The position numbers and the translations under genes are program-made. From contig JAOAGP010000090.1 in assembly GCA_026415695.1 (NCBI GenBank), positions 1 through 64,000 of the forward strand: 64,000 nt of DNA. The letters are read 5' to 3'. Below are positions 1 through 6,952 of the stretch, in pieces. Source of the DNA: Thermodesulfovibrionales bacterium. Its GTDB lineage: Bacteria; Nitrospirota; Thermodesulfovibrionia; Thermodesulfovibrionales; Dissulfurispiraceae. The notes under the pieces are model-generated. The model did not search any database. It was given only the letters and a program-made list of their open reading frames with translations, and had not been told where the DNA came from. The first letter of the stretch is position 1. Every line of letters starts with the position of its first letter.

Positions 1-415
1 ACTGTCTGTGCATGCCACCACGCCATAAGGGTCTCATGTATTCATCCCTAAAAATAAAAGTGTTTTGGGAACCTTTGCATCTGCACTGTCTTGTGATAAT
101 GTATAATTCACCATTTCTTGATATCAACTTTGAACCTGTAATCTCTATCCTATCTCCAACCTTGAAATCAATATTATAACGGTTTATATACCAAATAGGT
201 GCGGTTAAGACATTGTAAACCCTGTTTTCCGTTTTTACCTTTATCACCACAGGACCCCTTACAGGTTTGATTACATCCAATATTTCCCCTTTAATTGTTA
301 TCTCGGTGTTTTCATCATAGACATCAGGTGTGATTTCATCTTGGGCAAACGATGTTGATGCAATACAAAGTATGAATATTATTAGAAAAATTTGTTTTTT
401 TATTGATAATCTCAT
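1..415 (-). CDS. Exported OB-fold-like protein, partial (C-terminus beyond left edge)
   Basis: The reading frame starts at the ATG whose complement is 413-415 and stays open to the left edge, giving about 138 residues. Residues 1-24 form a Sec signal peptide (basic start, hydrophobic core, cleavage near SFA/QD), so the protein is probably periplasmic. The mature part begins with strands such as ITIKGEILDV and later DFKVGDRIEITGSKL, a pattern typical of small OB-fold ligand- or metal-binding proteins. I do not recognise a named family. It lies directly downstream of the zraP-like gene, separated only by a perfect hairpin, so it is probably its operon partner in an envelope- or metal-stress response. 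No Shine-Dalgarno is obvious before the ATG. Reading frame and export are well supported; function is inference. Confidence 0.7.
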   Translation of the reverse strand, partial: MRLSIKKQIFLIIFILCIASTSFAQDEITPDVYDENTEITIKGEILDVIKPVRGPVVIKVKTENRVYNVLTAPIWYINRYNIDFKVGDRIEITGSKLISRNGELYIITRQCRCKGSQNTFIFRDEYMRPLWRGGMHRQ

Positions 416-425
416 TTTTTAATTT

Positions 426-452
426 ACAAAGGCGGAGGTTTTCCGCCTTTGT
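426..452 (-). other. Intercistronic 11-bp perfect hairpin
   Basis: Arms 426-436 and 442-452 are perfectly complementary (ACAAAGGCGGA/TCCGCCTTTGT) around a 5-nt loop. Read on the minus strand it follows the zraP-like stop codon and ends about 10 nt before the next ATG. The downstream side is A-rich, not T-rich, so it is a poor intrinsic terminator. It may stabilise the upstream message or limit translation of the next gene. Confidence 0.6.
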
Positions 453-461
453 TACCCTATT

Positions 462-890
462 TTAAAATCCCATGCGACCCATTCCTGCTTTAAATCCACC
501 TGCAGGGCCATAACCCATGCAACCACCTCTACCATACCCAGGATAGATTGGTAATCCAGACTCTTTAGCCTTTTTCTGCATCTCAACCCTCAAGTCAACC
601 ATCTGTTTTTCTTTTTCTGCAATAGCCTTGAAGTCTGGATTTGGATTGTTGTACAAGACTGCTAATTCAGTCTTTAACTGCATCATCTTCTGCCTTAATG
701 GTAAGGTGTCAGTCAAAAACTTGTTGTGTTTTTCAACCTGCTCAGGTGTGAGTTGTGGTGGTGGGACTTGCCCAATCATCCGAGGACAGTTACCAAAACC
801 ATAACCTCCACCTGGTCCAAATGCCTGTGCTGTGTTGATTAGGGTTAAAACCAACACTGATACAACCAATCCTAATACGATCCGTTTCAT
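462..890 (-). CDS. Spy/CpxP/ZraP-like periplasmic metal-stress chaperone
   Basis: A 142-residue exported protein with a signal peptide at residues 1-23 (cleavage after AQA). A Gly-rich start with one Cys (GNCPRM) is followed by the Spy/ZraP-type segment LTPEQVEKHNKFL and a long amphipathic helical region. The tail is Gly/Met-rich with another Cys (GGCMGYG). ZraP of E. coli has about the same length, binds zinc and acts as a periplasmic chaperone. The context matches: a ZraSR-like kinase and sigma-54 activator lie just upstream on the same strand, and a -24/-12 promoter sits between them. The Shine-Dalgarno AGGAGGTAAAGGAG precedes the ATG. Family assignment is good; the inducing metal or stress is unknown. 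Confidence 0.8.
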   Translation of the reverse strand: MKRIVLGLVVSVLVLTLINTAQAFGPGGGYGFGNCPRMIGQVPPPQLTPEQVEKHNKFLTDTLPLRQKMMQLKTELAVLYNNPNPDFKAIAEKEKQMVDLRVEMQKKAKESGLPIYPGYGRGGCMGYGPAGGFKAGMGRMGF

Positions 891-923
891 CTCCTTTACC
901 TCCTTTTGTTTTTTTATCTATAT

Positions 924-940
924 AACAAAAGGTATGCCAA
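924..940 (-). promoter_or_regulatory. Sigma-54 (-24/-12) promoter of the zraP-like gene
   Basis: The minus strand reads TTGGCATACCTTTTGTT, with GG and GT separated by exactly 10 nt as in the consensus TGGCAC-N5-TTGC. A transcript would begin near 912, about 20 nt before the ATG, and would include the strong ribosome binding site. The adjacent regulator carries the GAFTGA loop needed to activate sigma-54 polymerase. Confidence 0.7.
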
Positions 941-963
941 TCTGTAACACTTTGTATAATAAA

Positions 964-1026
964 GACAATCTGTCAAAATGTATCAAGAATGTGCAAAGAT
1001 TGCATGCCTTAAATGAAGATTTTGCA
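964..1026 (-). promoter_or_regulatory. Candidate upstream activator sites for the ZraR-like regulator
   Basis: TGCAA-N3-TTGCA is a perfect inverted repeat at 992-1004. A degenerate copy lies at 1014-1026, with centres 22 nt (two helical turns) apart. A separate GACA-N3-TGTC repeat is at 964-974. All lie 25-100 bp upstream of the -24 element, where enhancer sites for NtrC-type activators are expected. Which repeat is bound is inference. Confidence 0.4.
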
Positions 1027-1033
1027 CCTTCAT

Positions 1034-2356
1034 CTATAGACCATACTCTTTAATCTTGTATTGTAATGCCCGAAGTGAGATTCCCAAAATGTCAGCAGCC
1101 CTTTTGCGGTTACCCTCTGTTTCTTTAAGGGCATTTTGTATTGCAATCCGTTCAACCTCTTTGATACTGCCTTGCACCTGTATTGTCTGTGGCTCAATCT
1201 CAAGCTCAGGAATGACAATGCCTTCACCTTTTGATATTATTACTGCCCGTTCTAATACATTTTCAAGTTCCCTGATGTTGCCTTTCCAACTGTAATCTAA
1301 AAGTCTCTGTATTGAGTTTTTATCAATAACTTTTTTGGGTTTTCCAAGTCTTTTTGAGATTGTATCTAAAAGGTATTGAGCAATTGTTGGTATATGTTGT
1401 TTCCTTTGTCTTAAAGGTGGTATGGTAATTGGGAAGACATTTAACCTATAGTAAAGGTCTTCTCTAAAGCGTTTTTCAGTAACCATCTCTTTTAGGTTCC
1501 TGTTTGTAGCAGCAATTATCCTTGCAGTTGTTCTTAATTCATTTAGTGAGCCAAGCCTTTGGAAGGTCTTATCCTGCAATACCTTTAAAAACTTTGCCTG
1601 AAGTCCAAGTGACATCTCTGATACCTCATCAAGAAAAACCGTCCCGTCATCTGCGACCTCAAACTTGCCCTTCTTCATCTGTATTGCCCCTGTGAATGCG
1701 CCCTTTTCATATCCAAAAAGTTCGGATTCAAGTAGTGTTTCAGGTATTGCAGCACAATTTATATCAACAAAAAGCCCTTTTCTTTTACTTATGTTGTGTA
1801 TGACCTTTGCAATAAGGCTTTTACCTACGCCTGTCTCGCCATAGAGTATTACTGTTGCATCTGTTGGGGCTACATCCTTGATGTCTGAAAGTATATGCTC
1901 AATGCCTGCAAAGATGATATCAAGTGGTGGGATGTCAGAGACTTGCAGTCCTTTTAAGACGGTGTTTTCATATCTTAGTCTCTGTTTGTCGTAGATATTG
2001 AAGACAAGCCTTCTTAGTTCTTCAGGTTCCTTAAGTGGTTTTGTAATGTAGTCTGTAGCTCCTAATTTCATCGCGGAGACGGCAGTCTGCACAGTCGCAT
2101 AGCCAGTGATGACAATGAAGTCCACCTCATCTGACATCTCCTTAATCTTATTCATAAGTGTAATACCGTCAATCTTTGGCATCTTTAGATCCGTTATCAC
2201 AAGATTAGGATTAATCTTAGAAAACAGATTTAAGGCATCGTTAGGGTCGTTTGTAACACTGACATCGTATCCTTCATCTTGCAGTATCCTTTTAAGTAAT
2301 AAAGAAAAAGACTCATCGTCATCTACTATCAAGATTCTAAAACCCTTTGTGCTCAT
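1034..2356 (-). CDS. Sigma-54-dependent response regulator, ZraR/NtrC type
   Basis: About 440 residues with three domains: a receiver (phospho-acceptor Asp near residue 56 in VITDLKMPKIDG), a AAA+ sigma-54 activation domain (Walker A GETGVGKS; GAFTGA loop) and a Fis-type helix-turn-helix (AADILGISLRALQYKIK) at the C-terminus. The ATG at 2354-2356 is preferred over the GTG one codon upstream because it has the better-placed purine-rich site. The 5' end overlaps the sensor kinase gene by 20 bp, so the two are translationally coupled. With the sigma-54 promoter at 924-940 next door, its most likely target is the zraP-like gene. Confidence 0.88.
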   Translation of the reverse strand: MSTKGFRILIVDDDESFSLLLKRILQDEGYDVSVTNDPNDALNLFSKINPNLVITDLKMPKIDGITLMNKIKEMSDEVDFIVITGYATVQTAVSAMKLGATDYITKPLKEPEELRRLVFNIYDKQRLRYENTVLKGLQVSDIPPLDIIFAGIEHILSDIKDVAPTDATVILYGETGVGKSLIAKVIHNISKRKGLFVDINCAAIPETLLESELFGYEKGAFTGAIQMKKGKFEVADDGTVFLDEVSEMSLGLQAKFLKVLQDKTFQRLGSLNELRTTARIIAATNRNLKEMVTEKRFREDLYYRLNVFPITIPPLRQRKQHIPTIAQYLLDTISKRLGKPKKVIDKNSIQRLLDYSWKGNIRELENVLERAVIISKGEGIVIPELEIEPQTIQVQGSIKEVERIAIQNALKETEGNRKRAADILGISLRALQYKIKEYGL

Positions 2357-3599
2357 CACCTATATCCCTTATCAGTATTGTAAATTCAGTCCCTTTGTCT
2401 TTCTCACTTTTAAAACTGATCTCACAGTTTAAGGCATCAATGATGTTTTTTACAATCGCCAATCCTAAACCTGTGCCTTTTGCCTTTGTAGTAAAAAAGG
2501 GAGTAAATATCTTTTCTTTTAGTTCTTTGTCAATACCACACCCAAAGTCCTTGATGGTTACAACTGCACCTTCGTTGTGGTCAAAAATAGATATTTCAAT
2601 GCTACCCTGATACTGCATTGCCTCAATTGCATTGTTGATGATGTTGATAAAGACCTGTTTTAGTTTATCCCTGTCTGATGAAATAGTTTTTTTTAGGTGG
2701 TTTTTTAAGATGAATTTTGTCCTATCCGATGAATAGATGTTTACTACCTCTTCTATCAACTCATTAATATAAAACCTTTCAACCTTTACATCTATAGGTT
2801 TTGAGTAGTAGAGGAGCTCTTCTACAAGGTTTTCAATCCGCTTTGATTCCTTTATAATGATGTTTAACGCCTCTTCATCCTTCATGGCATCTGACTCAAG
2901 CATGTATTGGGCAAATCCTTTGATGCTACCTATGGGGTTTCTTATCTCATGTGCAAGGATTGCTGACATCTGGCCAATGGCCGCCAGTTTTTCCTGCCTT
3001 GCTATTTTTTCTTGCAGTTGCTCTGCATTTTTTGTGTATCTCCATATGATGAAATAGAATGACCAAAGTATTATTAGGACTACTGTCATTGCAAGTATCT
3101 TAACCCTTGCAAATTCAATTATCCTGTTTATCTCATGAGTATGTGTTGCGACCCTTAATGTTAGTTTTTCTGATAGACTGTGTATCTGCATGTCCATTAC
3201 AAATACCCTTTCAAGTGTTCCAAGCGTAAGGTAACCATATGTTATATCATCCACTATCACCTGTGATTCAAGGGATGTCTCTTTTAATTTCCTACCGATA
3301 AGGTTTTGGTTAGAATGTAGTAAGATTGTGTGTTTGTCATCGTATAAAACTATAAATGCCACACCTTCCCATCTGCCTTCAGAGACTATCTTTTGGAATA
3401 CCTGTTCATTTTTCAAATCTGAAACGCCTCTTTGCTGGATTATAGCCTCTAAACTAACACCTATACCAAGAAGTTGTAGTCGGGATGTATCCTCTGCAAC
3501 CTGCTTTGACCTTTTGTAAGTGAAGATGTTGTCTCCGAAGATTATAAATGTTGCTATCAGCATCAGGACAAGAAAGTATAGATTGTGTTTCTTTGACAT
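2337..3599 (-). CDS. Membrane sensor histidine kinase, ZraS-like
   Basis: A 420-residue kinase with membrane segments at about residues 7-24 and 167-186 enclosing a roughly 140-residue periplasmic sensor domain. A short linker leads to HisKA (phospho-acceptor His217 in LAHEIRNP) and a HATPase_c domain with N, G1 (DFGCGID) and G2 (GTGLGLAIVKNI) boxes. There is no HAMP of normal length. It is the first gene of the pair and overlaps the sigma-54 regulator. The periplasmic domain is PAS/Cache-like in size, but I see no clear metal-ligand cluster, so zinc sensing is assumed only from the context. Confidence 0.87.
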   Translation of the reverse strand: MSKKHNLYFLVLMLIATFIIFGDNIFTYKRSKQVAEDTSRLQLLGIGVSLEAIIQQRGVSDLKNEQVFQKIVSEGRWEGVAFIVLYDDKHTILLHSNQNLIGRKLKETSLESQVIVDDITYGYLTLGTLERVFVMDMQIHSLSEKLTLRVATHTHEINRIIEFARVKILAMTVVLIILWSFYFIIWRYTKNAEQLQEKIARQEKLAAIGQMSAILAHEIRNPIGSIKGFAQYMLESDAMKDEEALNIIIKESKRIENLVEELLYYSKPIDVKVERFYINELIEEVVNIYSSDRTKFILKNHLKKTISSDRDKLKQVFINIINNAIEAMQYQGSIEISIFDHNEGAVVTIKDFGCGIDKELKEKIFTPFFTTKAKGTGLGLAIVKNIIDALNCEISFKSEKDKGTEFTILIRDIGDEHKGF

Positions 3600-3653
3600 G
3601 ATTTTAGTTTTTAGTAGCCTTTATTTTAAAAGTCATTTCTTTTTGTGATTCTC

Positions 3654-4070
3654 TCACTGACCAATAATCTTAACAAGTACCCTCTTTCTTCTCCTACCAT
3701 CAAACTCACCATAAAATATCTGCTCCCACGGCCCTAAATCCAATCTGCCTTCTGTGATTGCCACAACCACCTCTCTGCCCATTATTTGTCTCTTTAGGTG
3801 TGCATCGGCATTGTCTTCACCTACATTGTGCTGATATTGACGCACTGGTTCATGAGGGGCTAATTTTTCAAGCCACACCTCAAAATCGTGATGAAGTCCT
3901 GACTCATCATCATTGATAAAGACAGATGCGGTGATATGCATGGCATTTACAAGCACGAGACCTTCTTTGATGCCACTTTCTTTGAGGCATTCATTGACCT
4001 GTGGTGTAATGTTGACAAAGGCCCGTCTTGTAGGGATATGAAACCACAGTTCTTTGCGATAGGTTTTCAT
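3654..4070 (-). CDS. yjbQ: YjbQ-family protein (UPF0047)
   Basis: A 138-residue protein covering the whole YjbQ fold. Conserved signatures include the [12 protein letters not shown] stretch (about residues 46-57), the [13 protein letters not shown] segment and the [13 protein letters not shown] stretch near the C-terminus. Members are small trimeric proteins reported to have weak thiamine-phosphate synthase activity; their physiological role is unsettled. The ATG is at 4068-4070. The gene is divergent from the HD-GYP gene, with a 9-bp inverted repeat in the shared intergenic space. Confidence 0.85.
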   Translation of the reverse strand: MKTYRKELWFHIPTRRAFVNITPQVNECLKESGIKEGLVLVNAMHITASVFINDDESGLHHDFEVWLEKLAPHEPVRQYQHNVGEDNADAHLKRQIMGREVVVAITEGRLDLGPWEQIFYGEFDGRRRKRVLVKIIGQ

Positions 4071-4089
4071 AAACTCACCTCAATTTTGT

Positions 4090-4111
4090 TTATAATTATG
4101 GTTAATTATAA
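4090..4111. promoter_or_regulatory. Inverted repeat in divergent intergenic region
   Basis: TTATAATTA (4090-4098) and TAATTATAA (4103-4111) are perfect inverted arms around TGGT. The repeat lies 20 bp from the yjbQ start and about 80 bp before the HD-GYP start, so it could be an operator. It is very AT-rich, so chance is a real alternative. TATACT at 4154-4159 could be a -10 box for the plus-strand gene. Confidence 0.3.
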
Positions 4112-4187
4112 CCTAATATCCTCAAAAGTGAACAAAATTCCGATAAATTTGTGTATACTAAACTACAAAGGTTTAAGAGCAATACAA

Positions 4188-5096
4188 ATGGAACCATACA
4201 ACAAACTTATCCAACTTCTTATATCTGTTACAAATGAGGTATCAAAAGGCAATTATAAGCATGTTGAAAAACTCTTTGAACTGACCAATTCCCAACAATA
4301 TCCAAGCGAGATATCTACTCTTGCAGAGGCATTTGGTTTGATGATTGTTCAACTTGAGGCAAGACAACACAAGCTTGAGGACCTCATTGATGACCTTCAA
4401 AAAACAAACGCAAATCTCAAGAGTATTTCTAATCAGTTGTTTAATGCAAATATTGGTATGCTTGAGACATTAGGCAGTGTCATTGCTAAAAGAGACAGTG
4501 ATACAAGTAGCCACAATTATAGGGTTACTATTTATTCAATAAATATTGCACAGGCTTTGAATCTTGATGATAATAGCATAAGAGGATTGATAAAAGGTGC
4601 TTTTCTTCATGATGTTGGTAAGATTGCCATAAGTGATAGCATATTATTAAAGCCCGATAAACTTACAGAGTATGAATTTGAGATTATGAAGACACATGTC
4701 AATCATGGTTCAGATATCGTAAGTAATTACGCATGGTTACATGATGCACTTGATGTTGTGCAATATCATCACGAGAGGTTTAACGGTTCGGGGTATCAAA
4801 AGGGGCTCAAGGGCACAGAGATTCCGTTTAATGCAAGGATATTTTCCATAGCCGATGTCTTTGATGCATTGACCAGTGTTCGTCCCTATAAGAAGGCATT
4901 CAGTCTTGACAAGTCGTTGTATATAATGCAGAAAGGAAGTTCAACATTCTTTGACCCTGACATAATCCAAGTTTTTTTGACAATTGCTCAAGATGTTTAT
5001 AAACAGGTATTTTCAGAAGACACAGATAACCTAAAGATACAACTAAATTCATACCTTAATAGATATTTTTCTCCTGAAACAATAATGAATTTATAG
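4188..5096 (+). CDS. HD-GYP domain protein with variant GYQ motif
   Basis: A 302-residue cytoplasmic protein. An N-terminal helical segment (about residues 1-90, coiled coil around 55-85) is followed by an HD-GYP domain with HD at 141-142 (LHDVGKI) and HHE at 194-196. The usual GYP signature reads GSGYQKGLKG, so Pro is replaced by Gln. HD-GYP enzymes hydrolyse cyclic di-GMP; whether this variant is active is unknown. I chose the ATG at 4188: longer in-frame extensions cross the divergent yjbQ gene and look non-coding. No receiver domain is present. Confident on family, moderate on start. Confidence 0.85.
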   Translation: MEPYNKLIQLLISVTNEVSKGNYKHVEKLFELTNSQQYPSEISTLAEAFGLMIVQLEARQHKLEDLIDDLQKTNANLKSISNQLFNANIGMLETLGSVIAKRDSDTSSHNYRVTIYSINIAQALNLDDNSIRGLIKGAFLHDVGKIAISDSILLKPDKLTEYEFEIMKTHVNHGSDIVSNYAWLHDALDVVQYHHERFNGSGYQKGLKGTEIPFNARIFSIADVFDALTSVRPYKKAFSLDKSLYIMQKGSSTFFDPDIIQVFLTIAQDVYKQVFSEDTDNLKIQLNSYLNRYFSPETIMNL

Positions 5097-5135
5097 GATT
5101 AACAACCTTTACAACCTCACATTTAGGCATTAACC

Positions 5136-5165
5136 TTGACTAAAATATGACATTAATGTTAAATT
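5136..5165 (+). promoter_or_regulatory. Probable sigma-70-type promoter of rpsU-yqeY
   Basis: TTGACT (5136-5141) and TAAATT (5160-5165) are separated by 18 nt and lie about 36 bp before the rpsU ATG. A good ribosome binding site (GAGAGGGGTG) follows. Confidence 0.45.
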
Positions 5166-5201
5166 TCTGCTCAAACTTTAAAAGAGAGGGGTGATTATAA
5201 G

Positions 5202-5402
5202 ATGCCCTCTGTAAAGGTCAAGGATACTGAAAACTTTGAGGTTGCTTTAAGGAACTTCAAGAAAAAGTGTGAGAGAGAAGGTATTCTTTCAGAGATCAAA
5301 AAGAGGGAGCATTACGAGAAACCAAGCGTAAAGAAGAAAAAGAAGATACTCGCTGCTCGTAAAAAGGCTGCCAAAAGACTCAAGGTTTCAGTTGCGAGGT
5401 AA
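5202..5402 (+). CDS. rpsU: 30S ribosomal protein S21
   Basis: A 66-residue, strongly basic protein. The order [20 protein letters not shown], then CEREGIL, then [10 protein letters not shown], then a lysine-rich tail matches bacterial S21 over its full length. It binds the small subunit near the anti-Shine-Dalgarno region and aids initiation. It is followed after 3 bp by yqeY, a common pairing in bacteria. A promoter candidate and strong ribosome binding site precede it. Confidence 0.95.
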   Translation: MPSVKVKDTENFEVALRNFKKKCEREGILSEIKKREHYEKPSVKKKKKILAARKKAAKRLKVSVAR

Positions 5403-5405
5403 ATA

Positions 5406-5858
5406 GTGGATATCCTTGCAAAAGTTGATAGTGATCTCAAAGAGGCCTTAAAACAGAAGGATGAGATAAGGTTATCTGTTCTTCGGTTGATAAAGGCCTC
5501 TACAAAAAATAAAGAAATACAAAAACAATCCCCCCTTAATGAAGAAGATATAATATCTGTTTTATCCTCAATGATCAAACAAAGAAAGGAATCCATTGAG
5601 CATTACCAAAAGGCATCAAGAAGTGATTTAGTACAAAGGGAAGAAAAAGAGATTGAAATCATAAAGTCATACCTACCCCAAGAATTATCAACACAAGAAT
5701 TAGACAACATCATAAGTGAGGCAATAAAAGAGAGCAATGCCGTGAGTGTAAATGACATTGGTAAAGTCATGAGGTTGATTATGCCAAAGGTGAAAGGTCG
5801 TGCTGATGGTAAATACATAAACGAAAGGGTCAAAGCATTTTTACAAGATCTTGGTTGA
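5406..5858 (+). CDS. yqeY: GatB/YqeY domain protein
   Basis: A 150-residue protein that fits YqeY end to end: DLKEALKQKDEIRLSVLRLI at the start, a helical middle with SYLPQELS, and the C-terminal VMRLIMPKVKGRADGKYIN motif. YqeY resembles the tail domain of the GatB amidotransferase subunit and may bind tRNA; its own role is unclear. The start is a GTG at 5406, three bases after the rpsU stop, so translation is probably coupled to S21. No ATG lies near a better position. Confidence 0.9.
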   Translation: MDILAKVDSDLKEALKQKDEIRLSVLRLIKASTKNKEIQKQSPLNEEDIISVLSSMIKQRKESIEHYQKASRSDLVQREEKEIEIIKSYLPQELSTQELDNIISEAIKESNAVSVNDIGKVMRLIMPKVKGRADGKYINERVKAFLQDLG

Positions 5859-5998
5859 TGTCAGACCAAATAATTAACTATCTCAATCTTATGTCTTTTT
5901 GATTATCTTATCTCATAAATGGACACAATCCTTGTTGGCTAATTAAAATTATCTGAAAGCAATTATTAACATCCAAAATAAAAAGAGGAGAATGAATT

Positions 5999-6952
5999 AT
6001 GAAATTGTTAGATTTTTACAGAAAGGCAATCCAAACTGCAATTGATAACGACCCAAGAGGCATTGACGAGGTTAACAGGCAATTACAACAAAAGAAAAAG
6101 GAATATGAGAAACTTGATGACAAAGAGAAGGAATTTTTTGATTTAGAATCCCTTTCTAACCCTTATAGTGATTCTCGTATTATCTATGGAAGTGGCGATG
6201 AGGAAATAAAAACCCTTATGGTTGGAATTGATATTGATACCGCTGAAATAGTGCTTGCAGAACTCTTAAGACAAAGAGGGACATCTATAGATGCAATACT
6301 TTCACACCACCCATCTGCAAGACCTTTTGCAAGTTTGTATGCTGTGATGGGTATGCAAGCAGAGATATTGTCAGTTGCTGGGGTACCTATCAATGTGGCT
6401 GAAAGTCTTACGGAAACAAGGGCAAAGGAGGTTGAGAGAAAAATAATGCCTGCAAATCACACGAGGGCATATGACACTGCTAAACTTCTAAATATTCCTC
6501 TTATGAGTATGCACACTGCAGGTGATAATATGGTTACAACATATCTAAAGAACCTTTTTGATGCCAAAAAACCTGTTACACTTTCAGATATACTGGACAT
6601 TTTACTTGAGATACCAGAATACAAAGAGGCATCGAAGATAAACAATGGTCCAAAGATCTTAATAGGGAACAAAAACAGGAAGGCTGGAAAGATATTTGTT
6701 GATATGACTGGTGGAACGGAAGGTTCAAAAGACATCTATGAGATAATAAAATCAAGTGGTATCAACACTATTGTTGGAATGCACATAAGCGAAGAACATC
6801 GTAAGGAGGCTGAAAAACATCACATAAATGTCGTCATTGCAGGGCATATATCAAGTGATAATCTTGGAATGAACCTCCTAATTGATGAGGTTACTAAAGG
6901 GCATGATATAAATATTGTAGAATGTTCGGGGTTTAGACGAGTAAAAAGGTAG
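5999..6952 (+). CDS. NIF3-like (NGG1p-interacting factor 3 family) protein
   Basis: A 317-residue protein with an N-terminal helical segment (DPRGIDEVNRQL) and then the NIF3-type core. Visible metal-site motifs are ILSHHPSARP near residue 100 and a C-terminal VVIAGHISSDNLGMNLL. A conserved VDMTGGTEGSKDIYE block sits around residue 240. NIF3 proteins form toroidal hexamers with a dinuclear metal site; the reaction is not known. The gene abuts dnaG with a single base between stop and start, so the two are probably co-transcribed. The ATG has GAGGAG 8 bp upstream. Confidence 0.75.
   Translation: MKLLDFYRKAIQTAIDNDPRGIDEVNRQLQQKKKEYEKLDDKEKEFFDLESLSNPYSDSRIIYGSGDEEIKTLMVGIDIDTAEIVLAELLRQRGTSIDAILSHHPSARPFASLYAVMGMQAEILSVAGVPINVAESLTETRAKEVERKIMPANHTRAYDTAKLLNIPLMSMHTAGDNMVTTYLKNLFDAKKPVTLSDILDILLEIPEYKEASKINNGPKILIGNKNRKAGKIFVDMTGGTEGSKDIYEIIKSSGINTIVGMHISEEHRKEAEKHHINVVIAGHISSDNLGMNLLIDEVTKGHDINIVECSGFRRVKR

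Noticed and set aside
3936-4187. An 84-codon N-terminal extension of the HD-GYP protein at 4188
   Set aside because: The extension runs antisense through the well-supported yjbQ gene and through the divergent promoter region.
5931-5947. A sigma-54 promoter before the NIF3-like gene (TGGACACAATCCTTGTT)
   Set aside because: The spacing between GG and the TTG box is one base too long, and the nearest gene is a housekeeping type with no linked activator.
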